Positions 7,863 through 16,900 of a DNA stretch of 57,078 bases are shown one piece after another; positions within the stretch are counted from its first letter, which is position 1, and the number at the start of each line of letters is the position of its first letter. The DNA is from Verrucomicrobiaceae bacterium (GTDB lineage: Bacteria > Verrucomicrobiota > Verrucomicrobiia > Verrucomicrobiales > Verrucomicrobiaceae). The stretch lies in the NCBI GenBank assembly GCA_019694165.1, contig JAIBCL010000040.1, positions 1-57,078 on the forward strand, given 5' to 3'. The notes beneath the pieces were generated by a model. That model worked only from the letters and a program-made list of their open reading frames with translations. It did no database searches and had not been told where the DNA came from. The translations under genes and the position numbers were made by a program.

Positions 7863-8441
7863 ATGAATGTCCTGCGCCCACTTCCCTGGCTCGCAACAGC
7901 GCTGCTCGCCTCCTGCGCCGCCCCGCAGATCGAGGTGAAACGGGCGGAGGCCGTGAAGCCGGACCAGCATCCCTCGCGACCGTTGTTCGACTGGCACGGC
8001 GATGACGTGCCGGGACCGGTCTCGATCAACATCTCGCTCAGCGAGCAAAAGGCACACATCTTCCGCGACGGTCGGGAGGTGGCCTGGACCTACGTGGCCA
8101 CCGGCAGGTCCGGTTTTGCCTCGCCGCGCGGGAACTTCAGCGTGCTGGAAAAAATCGTCGACAAGCACTCAAACAAATACGGCGTGGTGGTGGATGCCTC
8201 GGGCGACATCGTGAACGGCAATGCCACCGCCGGCGTGTCCCGCATCCCGCCCGGCGGCCGCTTCATGGGCGCGCCCATGCCGTACTGGATGCGCATTACC
8301 AGCTGGGGCGTGGGCATGCATGCCGGGCCGATCCCGGATCCCGGCTTCCCCGCCTCCCACGGCTGCATCCGCTTCCCCGAGGAAATGGCGCGCAAGCTCT
8401 TTGGCCTCGTGAAAGTCGGCACGCCCGTGCACATCCAGTAG
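7863..8441 (+). CDS. L,D-transpeptidase (YkuD domain) lipoprotein
   Basis: 192 residues. The N-terminus MNVLRPLPWLATALLASC has a lipobox with Cys18 as the lipidation site. Residues about 52-192 form the YkuD catalytic domain, with His153 (MHAGPIPDPG) and the nucleophile Cys168 in SHGCIRF. The family makes 3-3 cross-links in peptidoglycan or anchors proteins to it, working in the periplasm. The early IN.S.SEQKAHIFRDG.EV strand and the TG..GF.SPRGNFSV segment match the domain fold. It lies 14 bp before the sulfatase gene and 58 bp after the VCBS gene. Confidence 0.9.
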   Translation: MNVLRPLPWLATALLASCAAPQIEVKRAEAVKPDQHPSRPLFDWHGDDVPGPVSINISLSEQKAHIFRDGREVAWTYVATGRSGFASPRGNFSVLEKIVDKHSNKYGVVVDASGDIVNGNATAGVSRIPPGGRFMGAPMPYWMRITSWGVGMHAGPIPDPGFPASHGCIRFPEEMARKLFGLVKVGTPVHIQ

Positions 8442-8455
8442 TTTTTCGTGCCGCC

Positions 8456-9922
8456 ATGAAGCCCGTCTTTCCCGCCGCTCTCCTTGCCTGGACCCTCGCC
8501 GCAGCCGCCTCCCCAGCCGCCGATCACCGCCCGAACATCGTCCTCGTGCTCGCCGATGATCTGGGCTACGGCGATCTCGCCTGCTACGGTTGCAAAGACG
8601 TCCTGACGCCGAATCTCGACAAATTCGCCGGCGAGGGCCTGAAGCTCACGAGTTGTTATGCGGGCCATGGCAACTGCTCGCCCTCCCGCACGGCCTTGAT
8701 GACGGGCCGCACGCCGACACGCGTGGGCGTGCGCGACTGGATTCCAGAAGACTCGCCGGTGCATGTGCGGCGTAGTGAGGTCACCATCGCCACACTTCTG
8801 AGGACCGCCGGCTACACGACATGCCACAGCGGCAAGTGGCATCTGAACGGTGCATTCAACAAGCCCGCACAGCCGCAGCCTGGAGATCACGGCTTCGACC
8901 ACTGGTTCTCCACGCAGAACAACGCGTATCCCAACCACCGCAACCCGGACAACTTCGTGCGCAACGGCAGGGAAGTCGGCGCCACCGAGGGCTACGCCGC
9001 ACACCTCGTCGCGAACGAGGCGATCCACTGGCTCGCAGACCTGCGCGACAAGACGAAGCCCTTCTTCCTCTACCTCTGCTTTCACGAGCCGCATGAACCC
9101 ATCGCCAGCGATGACAAGTACGCGAAGCTCTATCCATCGAGCGATCCGAGCTTCGCCGCGCACCACGGCAATATCACGCAGATGGATGATGCCTTCGGCC
9201 GTGTGATGCGCGCGCTGGATGACCAGGGGCTGCGCGGGACCACCTTCGTCATGTTCACCAGCGACAACGGTCCGGCCATCACCCCGCAGCACCCACACGG
9301 CTCGGCCGGCCCGTTGCGCGACAAGAAAGGCTCGCTCTACGAAGGCGGCATCCGTGAGCCGGGCCTCATCCGCTGGCCTGGCCGGACGAAACCCGGCTCC
9401 GTGAGCGACGAGCCGGTGTGCGGCGTTGATTTCCTGCCGACGGCCTGCGCCATCGCCGGCATCGAGCCGCCGCGGGATCGCAAACTCGACGGCGCGAGCT
9501 TCCTTCCCGTGCTTGAAGGCGGGACCATCGCGCGCCACACACCGCTATACTGGCACTTCAACCGCGCCTTCAACGGCCCGAAAGTCGCCATGCGCATCGG
9601 CGACTGGAAAATCCTGGCTGCACTCGACAATCCGCCGCCGGAAAAAGGCAACGACATCACCGAGCAGACTGAGAAGGACTTCAAGACCGCCGAGCTGACG
9701 ACTTTCCAGCTCTACAATCTGCGCGACGACATCGGCGAGCGGAATGACCTCGCAGCGACGGAGACGGCGAAGCTTGAGAAGATGAAAGCACTGCTCACCG
9801 CGAAGTATCACGACGTACGCGACGAGTCGCCGACCTGGCCCGCCTGGAAGTTCACCGGCAGCGAGGGCAGGAAGATCGTCTGGCCGGATTACGTGAAGAA
9901 GCCGAAGCCCGCGGCAAAGTGA
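8456..9922 (+). CDS. Exported sulfatase (arylsulfatase family)
   Basis: 488 residues with an N-terminal signal peptide (about 1-22). The type I sulfatase signature is complete: metal-binding Asp34/Asp35 in LADDLGYGD, and the CSPSR motif at 74-78, where Cys74 would be converted to formylglycine. Later conserved segments are SGKWHL, FHEPHEP and FTSDNGP, followed by the GGIREPGLIRWPG substrate-binding loop. It hydrolyses sulfate esters, probably from sulfated polysaccharides in the periplasm or outside. Activity needs a formylglycine-generating enzyme; the FGE-like domain of the kinase at 24.5 kb is not obviously that enzyme. The stop codon lies 2 bp before the left end of the decayed ISAs1 element, so the insertion spared the coding sequence. 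Confidence 0.93.
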   Translation: MKPVFPAALLAWTLAAAASPAADHRPNIVLVLADDLGYGDLACYGCKDVLTPNLDKFAGEGLKLTSCYAGHGNCSPSRTALMTGRTPTRVGVRDWIPEDSPVHVRRSEVTIATLLRTAGYTTCHSGKWHLNGAFNKPAQPQPGDHGFDHWFSTQNNAYPNHRNPDNFVRNGREVGATEGYAAHLVANEAIHWLADLRDKTKPFFLYLCFHEPHEPIASDDKYAKLYPSSDPSFAAHHGNITQMDDAFGRVMRALDDQGLRGTTFVMFTSDNGPAITPQHPHGSAGPLRDKKGSLYEGGIREPGLIRWPGRTKPGSVSDEPVCGVDFLPTACAIAGIEPPRDRKLDGASFLPVLEGGTIARHTPLYWHFNRAFNGPKVAMRIGDWKILAALDNPPPEKGNDITEQTEKDFKTAELTTFQLYNLRDDIGERNDLAATETAKLEKMKALLTAKYHDVRDESPTWPAWKFTGSEGRKIVWPDYVKKPKPAAK

Positions 9923-9924
9923 TC

Positions 9925-10653
9925 CAGGGCCTACGCATGAAATGCGGTACTGGCTATGGTGAATTGGCGGCGAGAAGATCGCTCTACAAATTGCCGTGAC
10001 CACTGATGAGGGTGTGAATGGAACCGGCTCCTATCACGACAGCCTCATCGACCAGCACCGAAGCCGCCGACGACTTGCGCCGCGTTTTACGGCTCAAAGG
10101 ACTCTTCCACTCCCTGCCTGACTCTCGTGTGCTCGGACGGGTGCTGCACCCGCTGCCCGAGGTGCTGCTCATCGCCCTCTGCGCCATGCTCAGCGACTGC
10201 GAAGACTACACCGACACGGGCGACTTCGCACGTTCCCAGCTCCAGTGGTTGTGACAGTTCATGCCACTGACCAACGGCGCTCCCTCCCACGACGTGTTCG
10301 GCAACGTCCTGCTCGCCCTGCGACCCGACGCGCTCTTGGGAATCCTTGAGCCATGGGTCGGCGAACTCAGCGGCAAACACTTCGCCATCGACGGCAAAGT
10401 CAGCCGAGGAGCCAAGGATACCGCCACGGGAAAGAGCACCCTGCACATCCTGCGAGCCTGGGCCAGCGAGGCCGGTTTGAGCGTCGACCAGGAAGTCTGC
10501 GAAGAAAAAGGCAACGAACTCTCTGCCAAAGTGCTCAAGAGCAGCCCGCTCAAAGGCTCGATACGCTCTCTGCGCAAACATTGCGCTCTCGACCCCTCCT
10601 TGAGAACAGAAGCCGCACGTCTCATCTTCCTCGGTTTTGGTGCGTAAGACCTG
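9925..10653 (+). mobile_element. Decayed, internally deleted ISAs1-type insertion sequence
   Basis: The left end CAGGGCCTACGCATGAA (9925-9941) and the right end TTGGTGCGTAAGACCTG (10637-10653) are degenerate inverted repeats of each other (13 of 17). The left end matches the perfect ends of the 153-bp MITE at 38.4 kb at 16 of 17 bases. Between them lies a transposase relic (10018-10647) with a nonsense mutation and a missing middle. No target duplication is seen (AAGTGATC on the left, TTTCGGCC on the right), so the flanks have changed or the element ends have been recombined. The family assignment rests on the transposase fragment. The element is about 730 bp against roughly 1.2-1.4 kb for intact members. 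Confidence 0.75.
10018..10647 (+). pseudogene. ISAs1-family transposase relic (nonsense mutation and internal deletion)
   Basis: The frame starting at 10018 gives an ISAs1 transposase N-terminus: a DDE_Tnp_1-associated segment (HSLPDSRVLGRVLHPLPEVL, then ALCAMLSDCEDYTD), stopped by TGA at 10252-10254. In the same frame it resumes QFMPLTNGAPSHDVF, then GKHFAIDGKVSRGAKD, which contains the first catalytic Asp (AIDGK). The stop sits where relatives have Arg (CGA to TGA is one change). After EEKGNEL the sequence jumps to SPLKGSIRSLRKHCALDPS, which resembles the extreme C-terminus of the family. About 150-170 residues of the catalytic core are therefore missing. Two independent lesions make it non-functional. 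Confidence 0.8.
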
Positions 10654-10717
10654 TTTCGGCCCCGGCTGCTGTCGATGATTCGGATGCAAACGTCGCCGCA
10701 TACGCCAGAGTCACCGC

Positions 10718-12190
10718 ATGGCTCATCTTCCTTCGTGGCAGAGTCGAAGCGTCATTCAGCGGCTGGCGGGCGTCGATCTGCGGTCACTCGCCGCGTTCAG
10801 GATGGGCTTGGGCTTCATCTTGCTGTGGGATTTGGCGACTTCGCTTGCGAGCGCGGGTGCATTTTACGCCGAGGCTGGTGTCATGCCGTCGGCAGTGTGG
10901 GCACGGCTGCGGGAGAGCGCTTGGATCGTCTCACTGCATGGTTTGAGCGGTTCCAGTCCATGGGTGGTGACGCTGATCATTGTGCAGATGATCGCCGCCG
11001 CGTGCCTGCTCGCGGGCTGGCGGACACAGGCGGCCACGCTCGTCTCCTGGGTGCTGTTGTGCTCGTTGCAGTCGCGGAATCCCGTTGTGCTGCACGGCGG
11101 CGACATCGTGCTGCGGACGACGCTTTTCTGGTCGGTCTTTCTGCCGCTCGGCGCGCGGTGGTCGGTGGACGAGGCGCGGGGAAGGGTGAGTGTGTTCACC
11201 GCCGGTGGCCGCGTTTTCAGCCTGGCATCGCTCGCGCTGCTGTTTCAGACGGCGATGATCTACTGGTTCACCGCCGCCTTGAAGTGGGGCAATGAGTGGA
11301 CGCGCGACGGAACGGCGGTGTATTACGCCTTGTCAGTGGATCAGTTCGCGCGCTTGCCCGGCCTCTGGCTGCTCCAGTTTCCCGGTGTGTGCCGCACGCT
11401 GACCTTCGGCGTGTGGTGGCTGGAGGTGCTCGGCCCCTTCGCGGCCTTCGTGCCATGGCGTACGCACTGGTGGCGAATGGCGGTGGTGGCGGCGTTCTGG
11501 GGGCTGCATCTCGGTTTTGCACTGTGCCTCCGGCTCGGGCCCTTCCCGTGGCTGATGATGGTGGCGTGGCTGCCTTTTGTTCCCTCGGAGTTTTGGAACT
11601 TTGTCGCGAAACCACCGCGCGAACGCGTCAGCGGCCCGCACGATGGAGCGCGCGACGGCTGGATGCTGCACGGTGCCGTCCATGCTTTCGTCCTGTTCTG
11701 CCTCGCCTACGTGGTGCTATGGAATCTGCGCACCACCGACCGGGAGAAATGGGAGCGCTGGCTGCCCATGTGGGCGAACTCTTTCGGCCATCTGCTGCGC
11801 ATCGACCAAAACTGGGCGCTCTTCGCTCCACGGCCGCTCACCGAGGACGGCTGGCTCGTGCTCGAAGCCGGACTTCGCGACGGCTCGACGGTCGATCTCA
11901 TCCGCGACGGCCGCCCCTTGAGTTTCGACAAGCCCGCGCGCATTTCCGCGGAGTATCCCGACTGCAAGTGGCAGAAGCTGGAAATGAATCTTTACCTCGC
12001 GCAATACGCCGCCGTTCGCGCGCCGTTCGGAGCGTGGCACGCCACGCGTTGGAATGCCGTGCATTCTCCAGGGCTGCAGGTCGAATCCTGGACGCTCATC
12101 TACATGCGCGAGCTGACGCTGCCGCACGGCTTCGCTGTCACGCCGCAACGGGTGGAGCTTTGGCGGAGCGGGCAGGAGGCCGGGCGTTGA
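10718..12190 (+). CDS. HTTM-domain integral membrane protein (vitamin K-dependent carboxylase-like)
   Basis: 490 residues. The first part, about 1-320, holds several hydrophobic helices and the HTTM pattern: LAAFRMGLGFILLWDLATSL, a YAEAGVMP loop, an LQSRNPVVLHGGDIVLRT segment and a Trp-rich middle (YWFTAALKWGNEWTRDGTAVYYALS). The soluble C-terminus (about 345-490) includes NWALFAPRPLTEDGW, typical of bacterial HTTM proteins. HTTM resembles the membrane part of vitamin K-dependent gamma-carboxylase, but bacterial function is mostly unknown. It begins 65 bp after the ISAs1 relic and is followed by a small membrane protein after 49 bp, probably in one transcript. A 335-codon frame in +1 is a GC shadow. 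Confidence 0.8.
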   Translation: MAHLPSWQSRSVIQRLAGVDLRSLAAFRMGLGFILLWDLATSLASAGAFYAEAGVMPSAVWARLRESAWIVSLHGLSGSSPWVVTLIIVQMIAAACLLAGWRTQAATLVSWVLLCSLQSRNPVVLHGGDIVLRTTLFWSVFLPLGARWSVDEARGRVSVFTAGGRVFSLASLALLFQTAMIYWFTAALKWGNEWTRDGTAVYYALSVDQFARLPGLWLLQFPGVCRTLTFGVWWLEVLGPFAAFVPWRTHWWRMAVVAAFWGLHLGFALCLRLGPFPWLMMVAWLPFVPSEFWNFVAKPPRERVSGPHDGARDGWMLHGAVHAFVLFCLAYVVLWNLRTTDREKWERWLPMWANSFGHLLRIDQNWALFAPRPLTEDGWLVLEAGLRDGSTVDLIRDGRPLSFDKPARISAEYPDCKWQKLEMNLYLAQYAAVRAPFGAWHATRWNAVHSPGLQVESWTLIYMRELTLPHGFAVTPQRVELWRSGQEAGR

Positions 12191-12239
12191 TTGAGAAAAA
12201 ACCTGTGGTCATCCGGCGGACCTGTGGCGAGATTTGCCG

Positions 12240-12593
12240 ATGCTCAAGGCTTCCCCCCTCCTCTTCATCGGGCTCGTCCTCTTCTTGTGGGCGCGCGGAA
12301 TGACTCACGACGACACGGTGCAGCTCGGCCTCGGCCCGAACGGCCATCTTGAGCTGCGCTCCGCGACTGCGGCCGTTTCGCTCGCAGGCTCGCCCGGCCA
12401 GATGCAGCTCGGCAAGTGGTTCGCCTTCGCTTTCAAGACTCGCGAGGTGAAGGCGGACGACGCGACGCACAAGGGATTCAAGGCCCGCTTCGCCGCGCCG
12501 CTCGACTGGGAGCTGCGCATTCCGCTGCTCGCCGTGATGGTGATCGTCATCGTCGGGCTGGTCATCTTGATGAAGATGCTCAAGCCGAGCTGA
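12240..12593 (+). CDS. Small membrane protein of unknown function
   Basis: 117 residues from the ATG at 12240. One hydrophobic helix lies near the start (MLKASPLLFIGLVLFLWARG) and a second at the end (LRIPLLAVMVIVIVGLVILM), with a polar region between them that contains LGPNGHLELRSATAAVSLAGS. No family is recognised. It lies 49 bp after the HTTM gene and about 150 bp before the metal-efflux adaptor gene on the same strand. A TTG six bases upstream is an alternative start. Confidence 0.5.
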   Translation: MLKASPLLFIGLVLFLWARGMTHDDTVQLGLGPNGHLELRSATAAVSLAGSPGQMQLGKWFAFAFKTREVKADDATHKGFKARFAAPLDWELRIPLLAVMVIVIVGLVILMKMLKPS

Positions 12594-12743
12594 TCGGAAC
12601 GGGCAAGCCAGGGAGCCGGGACACCGACGGGTCCCGGCACCGGCATTCCAACTCCGGGCGGTCAGCGCAATTGCCACCCTTGTCGGAGTGCCGCCGGTTG
12701 CCGATTCGCGGATCGTCCGCTACTGAGTCCACGCCTTTCCGGC

Positions 12744-13940
12744 ATGCCCATGAGACTCAAGCCGACCATCGCCATCGCGCTTGCCGCCGCCGCGGCAGGC
12801 TGGTTCGCCGCGCGCTGGTCGGGTGCCCGGGGCGGTGCCGCGGCCGCGCAGCGCGTGCTGTTTTACCAGAGCCCGATGCATCCATGGGTGAAGTCCGACA
12901 AGCCGGGCCAGTGCACCGTGTGCGGCATGGACCTCGTGGCCGTTTACGAGGGCGGGAAGACCTTCGACCACGAGGCGCCGGACATCGTGATGCTGCCGGC
13001 GGGCAGTCCGAACGTGGTCGGCGTGCGCACTTCGGAGGTGAAGAAGCGGCCGCTCACCCGCACGCTGCGCGTCGCCGGGATGATCGGCGAGGACATGTCC
13101 CGCCACGGCATCGTCAGCGCGCCTGTCGAGGGCCGCATCGACGGCCTCTCGATGAATCACCCCGGCCAGCAGGTCACGCGACGGCAGCCCCTGGCCACCA
13201 TCTTCAGCCGCACGCTGCTGGGCGCCGCCACGGAGTACAAACAGGCGCTGCCGCAGGGCGGCGCCGCGGCGGAAACGGCGAAGCGCAAGCTGGAGCAGTA
13301 CGGCCTCGTGTGGGAGCAGATCAAGACCATCCCGGACCGTCAGCCGGACGACATCTACTTCGGCATGCTCTCGCCGCTCACCGGCGTGATCGTGAAGAGC
13401 TACGTCGCCGAGGGGCAATACGTGAAGGAAGGCGAGCGCCTGCTGGAGACAGCCGACTTCACCACCATGTGGTTCATGTGCGCCGTGTATGAGCAGGACC
13501 TGCCGTTCCTCAAACTGCGCCAGGTCGTGAAAGTCACCACGCCATCGCTGCCCGGCCAGGTTTTCTCCGGCCGCGTGGGCGCGATCAATCCGGTGCTCGA
13601 AGACACGACGCACACCGCGATGGTCCGGGTGGTGCTGGAGAATCCGGAGCGCAAGCTGCTGGTGAATACATCCGCCGAAGGCGTGGTGGAGGTGGAGGCA
13701 CCCGAGGTGCTGGCCGTTCCGCGCACTGCGGTGCTGTGGTCGGGCGGAGCACCGCGCGTTTTTCTGGAGAAGGAGGCAGGTGTCTATCAGCGGCGCGAGG
13801 TGAAGCTAGGCCGCGCGGGTGATGCGGACTGGGAGGTGCTTGAGGGCCTGCGTGAAGGGGCTGCGGTCGTCACGAGTGGAAACATGCTCATCGACGGCCA
13901 GGCGCAGTTGAACAATCTCGCCAGCCCCGCGGAACCATGA
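12744..13940 (+). CDS. RND efflux periplasmic adaptor with heavy-metal-binding domain (CusB-like)
   Basis: 398 residues. A membrane-anchoring N-terminal helix (about 8-25) is followed by a heavy-metal-binding domain at about 40-68: YQSPMHPWVKSDKPGQCTVCGMDL, with His46, Cys57, Cys60 and Met62 as likely ligands. Then come the barrel-sandwich (GRIDGLSMNHPGQQVTRRQP and LTGVIVKSYVAEGQYVKEG), the beta-barrel (FTTMWFMCAVYEQDL) and the membrane-proximal domain. The protein links an inner-membrane RND pump to an outer-membrane channel and can chaperone metal to the pump; Cu(I)/Ag(I) is the likely substrate by analogy with CusB. It overlaps the next gene by four bases (ATGA), showing translational coupling. 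Confidence 0.88.
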   Translation: MPMRLKPTIAIALAAAAAGWFAARWSGARGGAAAAQRVLFYQSPMHPWVKSDKPGQCTVCGMDLVAVYEGGKTFDHEAPDIVMLPAGSPNVVGVRTSEVKKRPLTRTLRVAGMIGEDMSRHGIVSAPVEGRIDGLSMNHPGQQVTRRQPLATIFSRTLLGAATEYKQALPQGGAAAETAKRKLEQYGLVWEQIKTIPDRQPDDIYFGMLSPLTGVIVKSYVAEGQYVKEGERLLETADFTTMWFMCAVYEQDLPFLKLRQVVKVTTPSLPGQVFSGRVGAINPVLEDTTHTAMVRVVLENPERKLLVNTSAEGVVEVEAPEVLAVPRTAVLWSGGAPRVFLEKEAGVYQRREVKLGRAGDADWEVLEGLREGAAVVTSGNMLIDGQAQLNNLASPAEP

Positions 13941-16900
13941 TTGAACGGCTCATCGAGTGGTCGATGCGCAACCGTTTCGTGGTCGCGTGCGCTTCCTTCT
14001 TCATCGTCGCGCTCGGCATCCACGCGGTGCTCACCGCTCCCGTCGATGCCATTCCTGACCTCGGCGAGCATCAAGTCATCGTCTTCGCCGACTGGCCGGG
14101 CCGCGGGCCGCAGGAGATCGAGACGCAGGTCACGCAGCCTTTGTCGCTCAGCCTGCAAGGACTCCCAGGCGTGAAAACCGTGCGCGCCACCTCGATGTCC
14201 GGCTTCTCGCTGGTCACGCTGATTTTTGAAGATGACACCGACACCGCTGTCGCGCGCCAGCGCGTGCTCGAGCGGCTGAACTACCTGCGCGCCAAGGCGC
14301 CGCCCGGCGTGGAACCCACGCTCGGGCCGGATGCCACGGGCCTCGGCTGGATCTTCCAGTACCATCTCGAAGTCGATCCCGCGAAGGGCCGCTTCCACCT
14401 CGGTGAATTGCGCACGCTGCAGGATTCATTCATCCGCCCGCAGATCAGCAGCGTGCCCGGCGTGGCCGAGGTGGGCAGCGTCGGCGGCTTCGTGAAGCAA
14501 TACCAGATCGAGGTGGATTCGCTCAAGATGCGCGCCGCGGGAGTGACTATGAACCAGCTCATGGATGCCGTGGGCCGCGCCGGCAGCCTCGGCGTCGGCG
14601 GCCGCACCATCGAGGAAAACGGCATGGAGTTTGTCGTGCGCGGTGTCGCGCTTCTTCACGGTGCGGACGACATCGCGAAGATCGTGCTCGCGGAGAAGGA
14701 CGGTGCAGACGTCCGCCTCGCCGACGTGGCGCGTGTGGAGATCGGCGGTGATTTCCGCCGCGGCTCGCTCGACGCCGGCGGGCACGAGGTCGTGGGCGGC
14801 ATCGTCGTCATGCGCACGGGCGGGAACGCACGCGAAGTCATCCGGCGCGTGAAAGAAAAGATCGCGCAGTTGCAGCCGGGCCTGCCTGCCGGCGTCTCGA
14901 TCAAGCCCTTCTACGACCGCGGCCGGCTCATCGACCGCAGCCTCGACACGCTCAAGCTCGCGCTCACCGAGGAGATCATCCTCGTCATCCTCGCGCACAT
15001 CATTTTTCTCTGGCACTTCCGCAGCATCTTGATCGTCACGCTGCCGCTGCCCGTGTCGATCCTCGTCTCCTTCATCGGGCTGAAGCACTTCGGCATCACG
15101 TCAAACATCATGAGCCTCTCCGGCATCGCCATCGCCATCGGCGTGCTCGTCGATGGCGCGATCGTCGTGACGGAAAACGTGCTGCGCCGCTGCGCTGACC
15201 ATCCGGCGGCGGAAGATCGCGCGGGCGTGGTGCTCGCAGCCGCCCGGCAGGTGGCCCGCCCCATTTTTTTTGCGATGGCCATCATCATCCTCGCCTTCGT
15301 GCCGGTCTTCGCACTCACGGGGCAGGAGGGCAGGCTCTTCCATCCGCTCGCCTGTGCAAAAACCTTCGCGATGATCGGCGCGGCACTGCTGTCCGTCACG
15401 CTCGTGCCCGTGCTCTGCACCGTCTTCATGCGCGGGCCGTTTCATGCCGAGGAGCGCAATGCCGTGATGCGGTTCCTGCTCCGGCTCTACGATCCCGTCC
15501 TGCGCGCCGCGCTGCATTGTCGCAAGAGCGTGCTCGCGCTCGCCGCGCTCATCCTCGCCGGTGCTCTCGCATTGGTGCCGCGCATGGGCGCCGAATTCAT
15601 GCCGCCGCTCAACGAAGGCAGCCTGCTCTTCATGCCCACCTTCGTCCCCGGCACCGCCTTCAGCGAGGCGAAGCGCGTCATGGCCTGGCAGGATCAGATT
15701 TTCGCCAGCACGCCCGAGATCGAGAGCGCCGTCGGCAAGCTCGGCCGCGCGGACACGGCCACCGATCCCGCGCCGGTGGAAATGATCGAGACCACCATCA
15801 TGCTCAAGCCGGAGAACCAGTGGCGCACCGGCATGACGCGCCGGAATCTCATCGCCGAACTCACGGAGCGGCTGCGCAAAGTACCCGGCTTCGTGCCCGG
15901 CTTCCTCCAGCCCATTGAGGGCCGCGTGCTCATGCTCTCCACCGGCGTGCGCGCGCAGCTCGGCGTGAAACTTTTCGGCGATGATCCCGCCCTGCTGCAA
16001 AACTGGGCATTCGAGGTCGAGAAAATCGTGCGCGACGTGCGCGGCGCCACCGGCGTGACCTCCAGCCGCGTCCAAGGCCGCCCCGTCGTCGAGATCGAGC
16101 CTGACCGCGACGCGCTCGCGCGCTACGGCGTGCCGGCGCGGGACGTGCTCGAGGTGATCGAGACCGGCATCGGCGGCACGGAAGCCGGCGTCGTGCTCGA
16201 AAATCGCGCGCGCGTGCCCATCCAGGTGCGCCTCCAGCGCGGCGAGCGTGAAGACATCGAGCGGCTGCGCGAAATCCCCGTCTCCATGCCGGGCGGAAAA
16301 GCCCTTCCGCTAGGCCAGTTGGCCGCCATCCGGCGCACGAGCGGTCCCGGCGAGATCACCAGCGAGAACGGCCGGCTGAGCGTCTTCGTGCAGGCGAACG
16401 TCGATGGCACCCAGCGCGATCTCGGCGGCTTCGTCGAGGAGGTGAAGGCGCGAGTGGCAAATGAGATCACGCCCCGGCTGCCGAAGGGAATCACCATCGG
16501 CTACAGCGGCGACTACGAGAACCGGCTGCACGCCATGCGCACGCTGCGCCTCATCGTGCCGTGCGTGCTGCTCATCATCTTCCTCCTGCTTCATCAGGTC
16601 TATCGCAGCGTGAAGGAGGCCGCGCATGTGCTGCTCGCCGTGCCGTTCGCGCTCAGCGGCGGCGTCTTTTTGCAATACGCACTGGGCGTGCCCTTCAGCG
16701 TGGCCGTGTGGGTGGGCTACATCGCCCTCTTCGGCACCGCCATCCAGACCGCCATCGTGATGGTCGTGTATCTCGACGAAGCCGTCGCCCGCGCCAGGGC
16801 CGTACGCGGCGCGGACTTTTCGACCGCCGATCTGGTGCAGGCTGCCATCGACGGCGCACGTCTGCGTCTGCGGCCGAAAGTGATGACCGTCGCCACCATC

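Noticed and set aside
8090..9538. 482-codon minus-strand frame
   Set aside because: Antisense to the sulfatase and transpeptidase genes, both clearly coding on the plus strand.
10252..10254. Recoded TGA (selenocysteine or frameshift-type control) in the transposase
   Set aside because: No SECIS-like need or structure is evident, the position is Arg in relatives, and the gene also lacks its core; simple decay explains it.
11296..12303. 335-codon plus-strand frame
   Set aside because: Alternative frame of the HTTM gene, Arg/Ala-rich; the HTTM frame has clear membrane helices and motifs.
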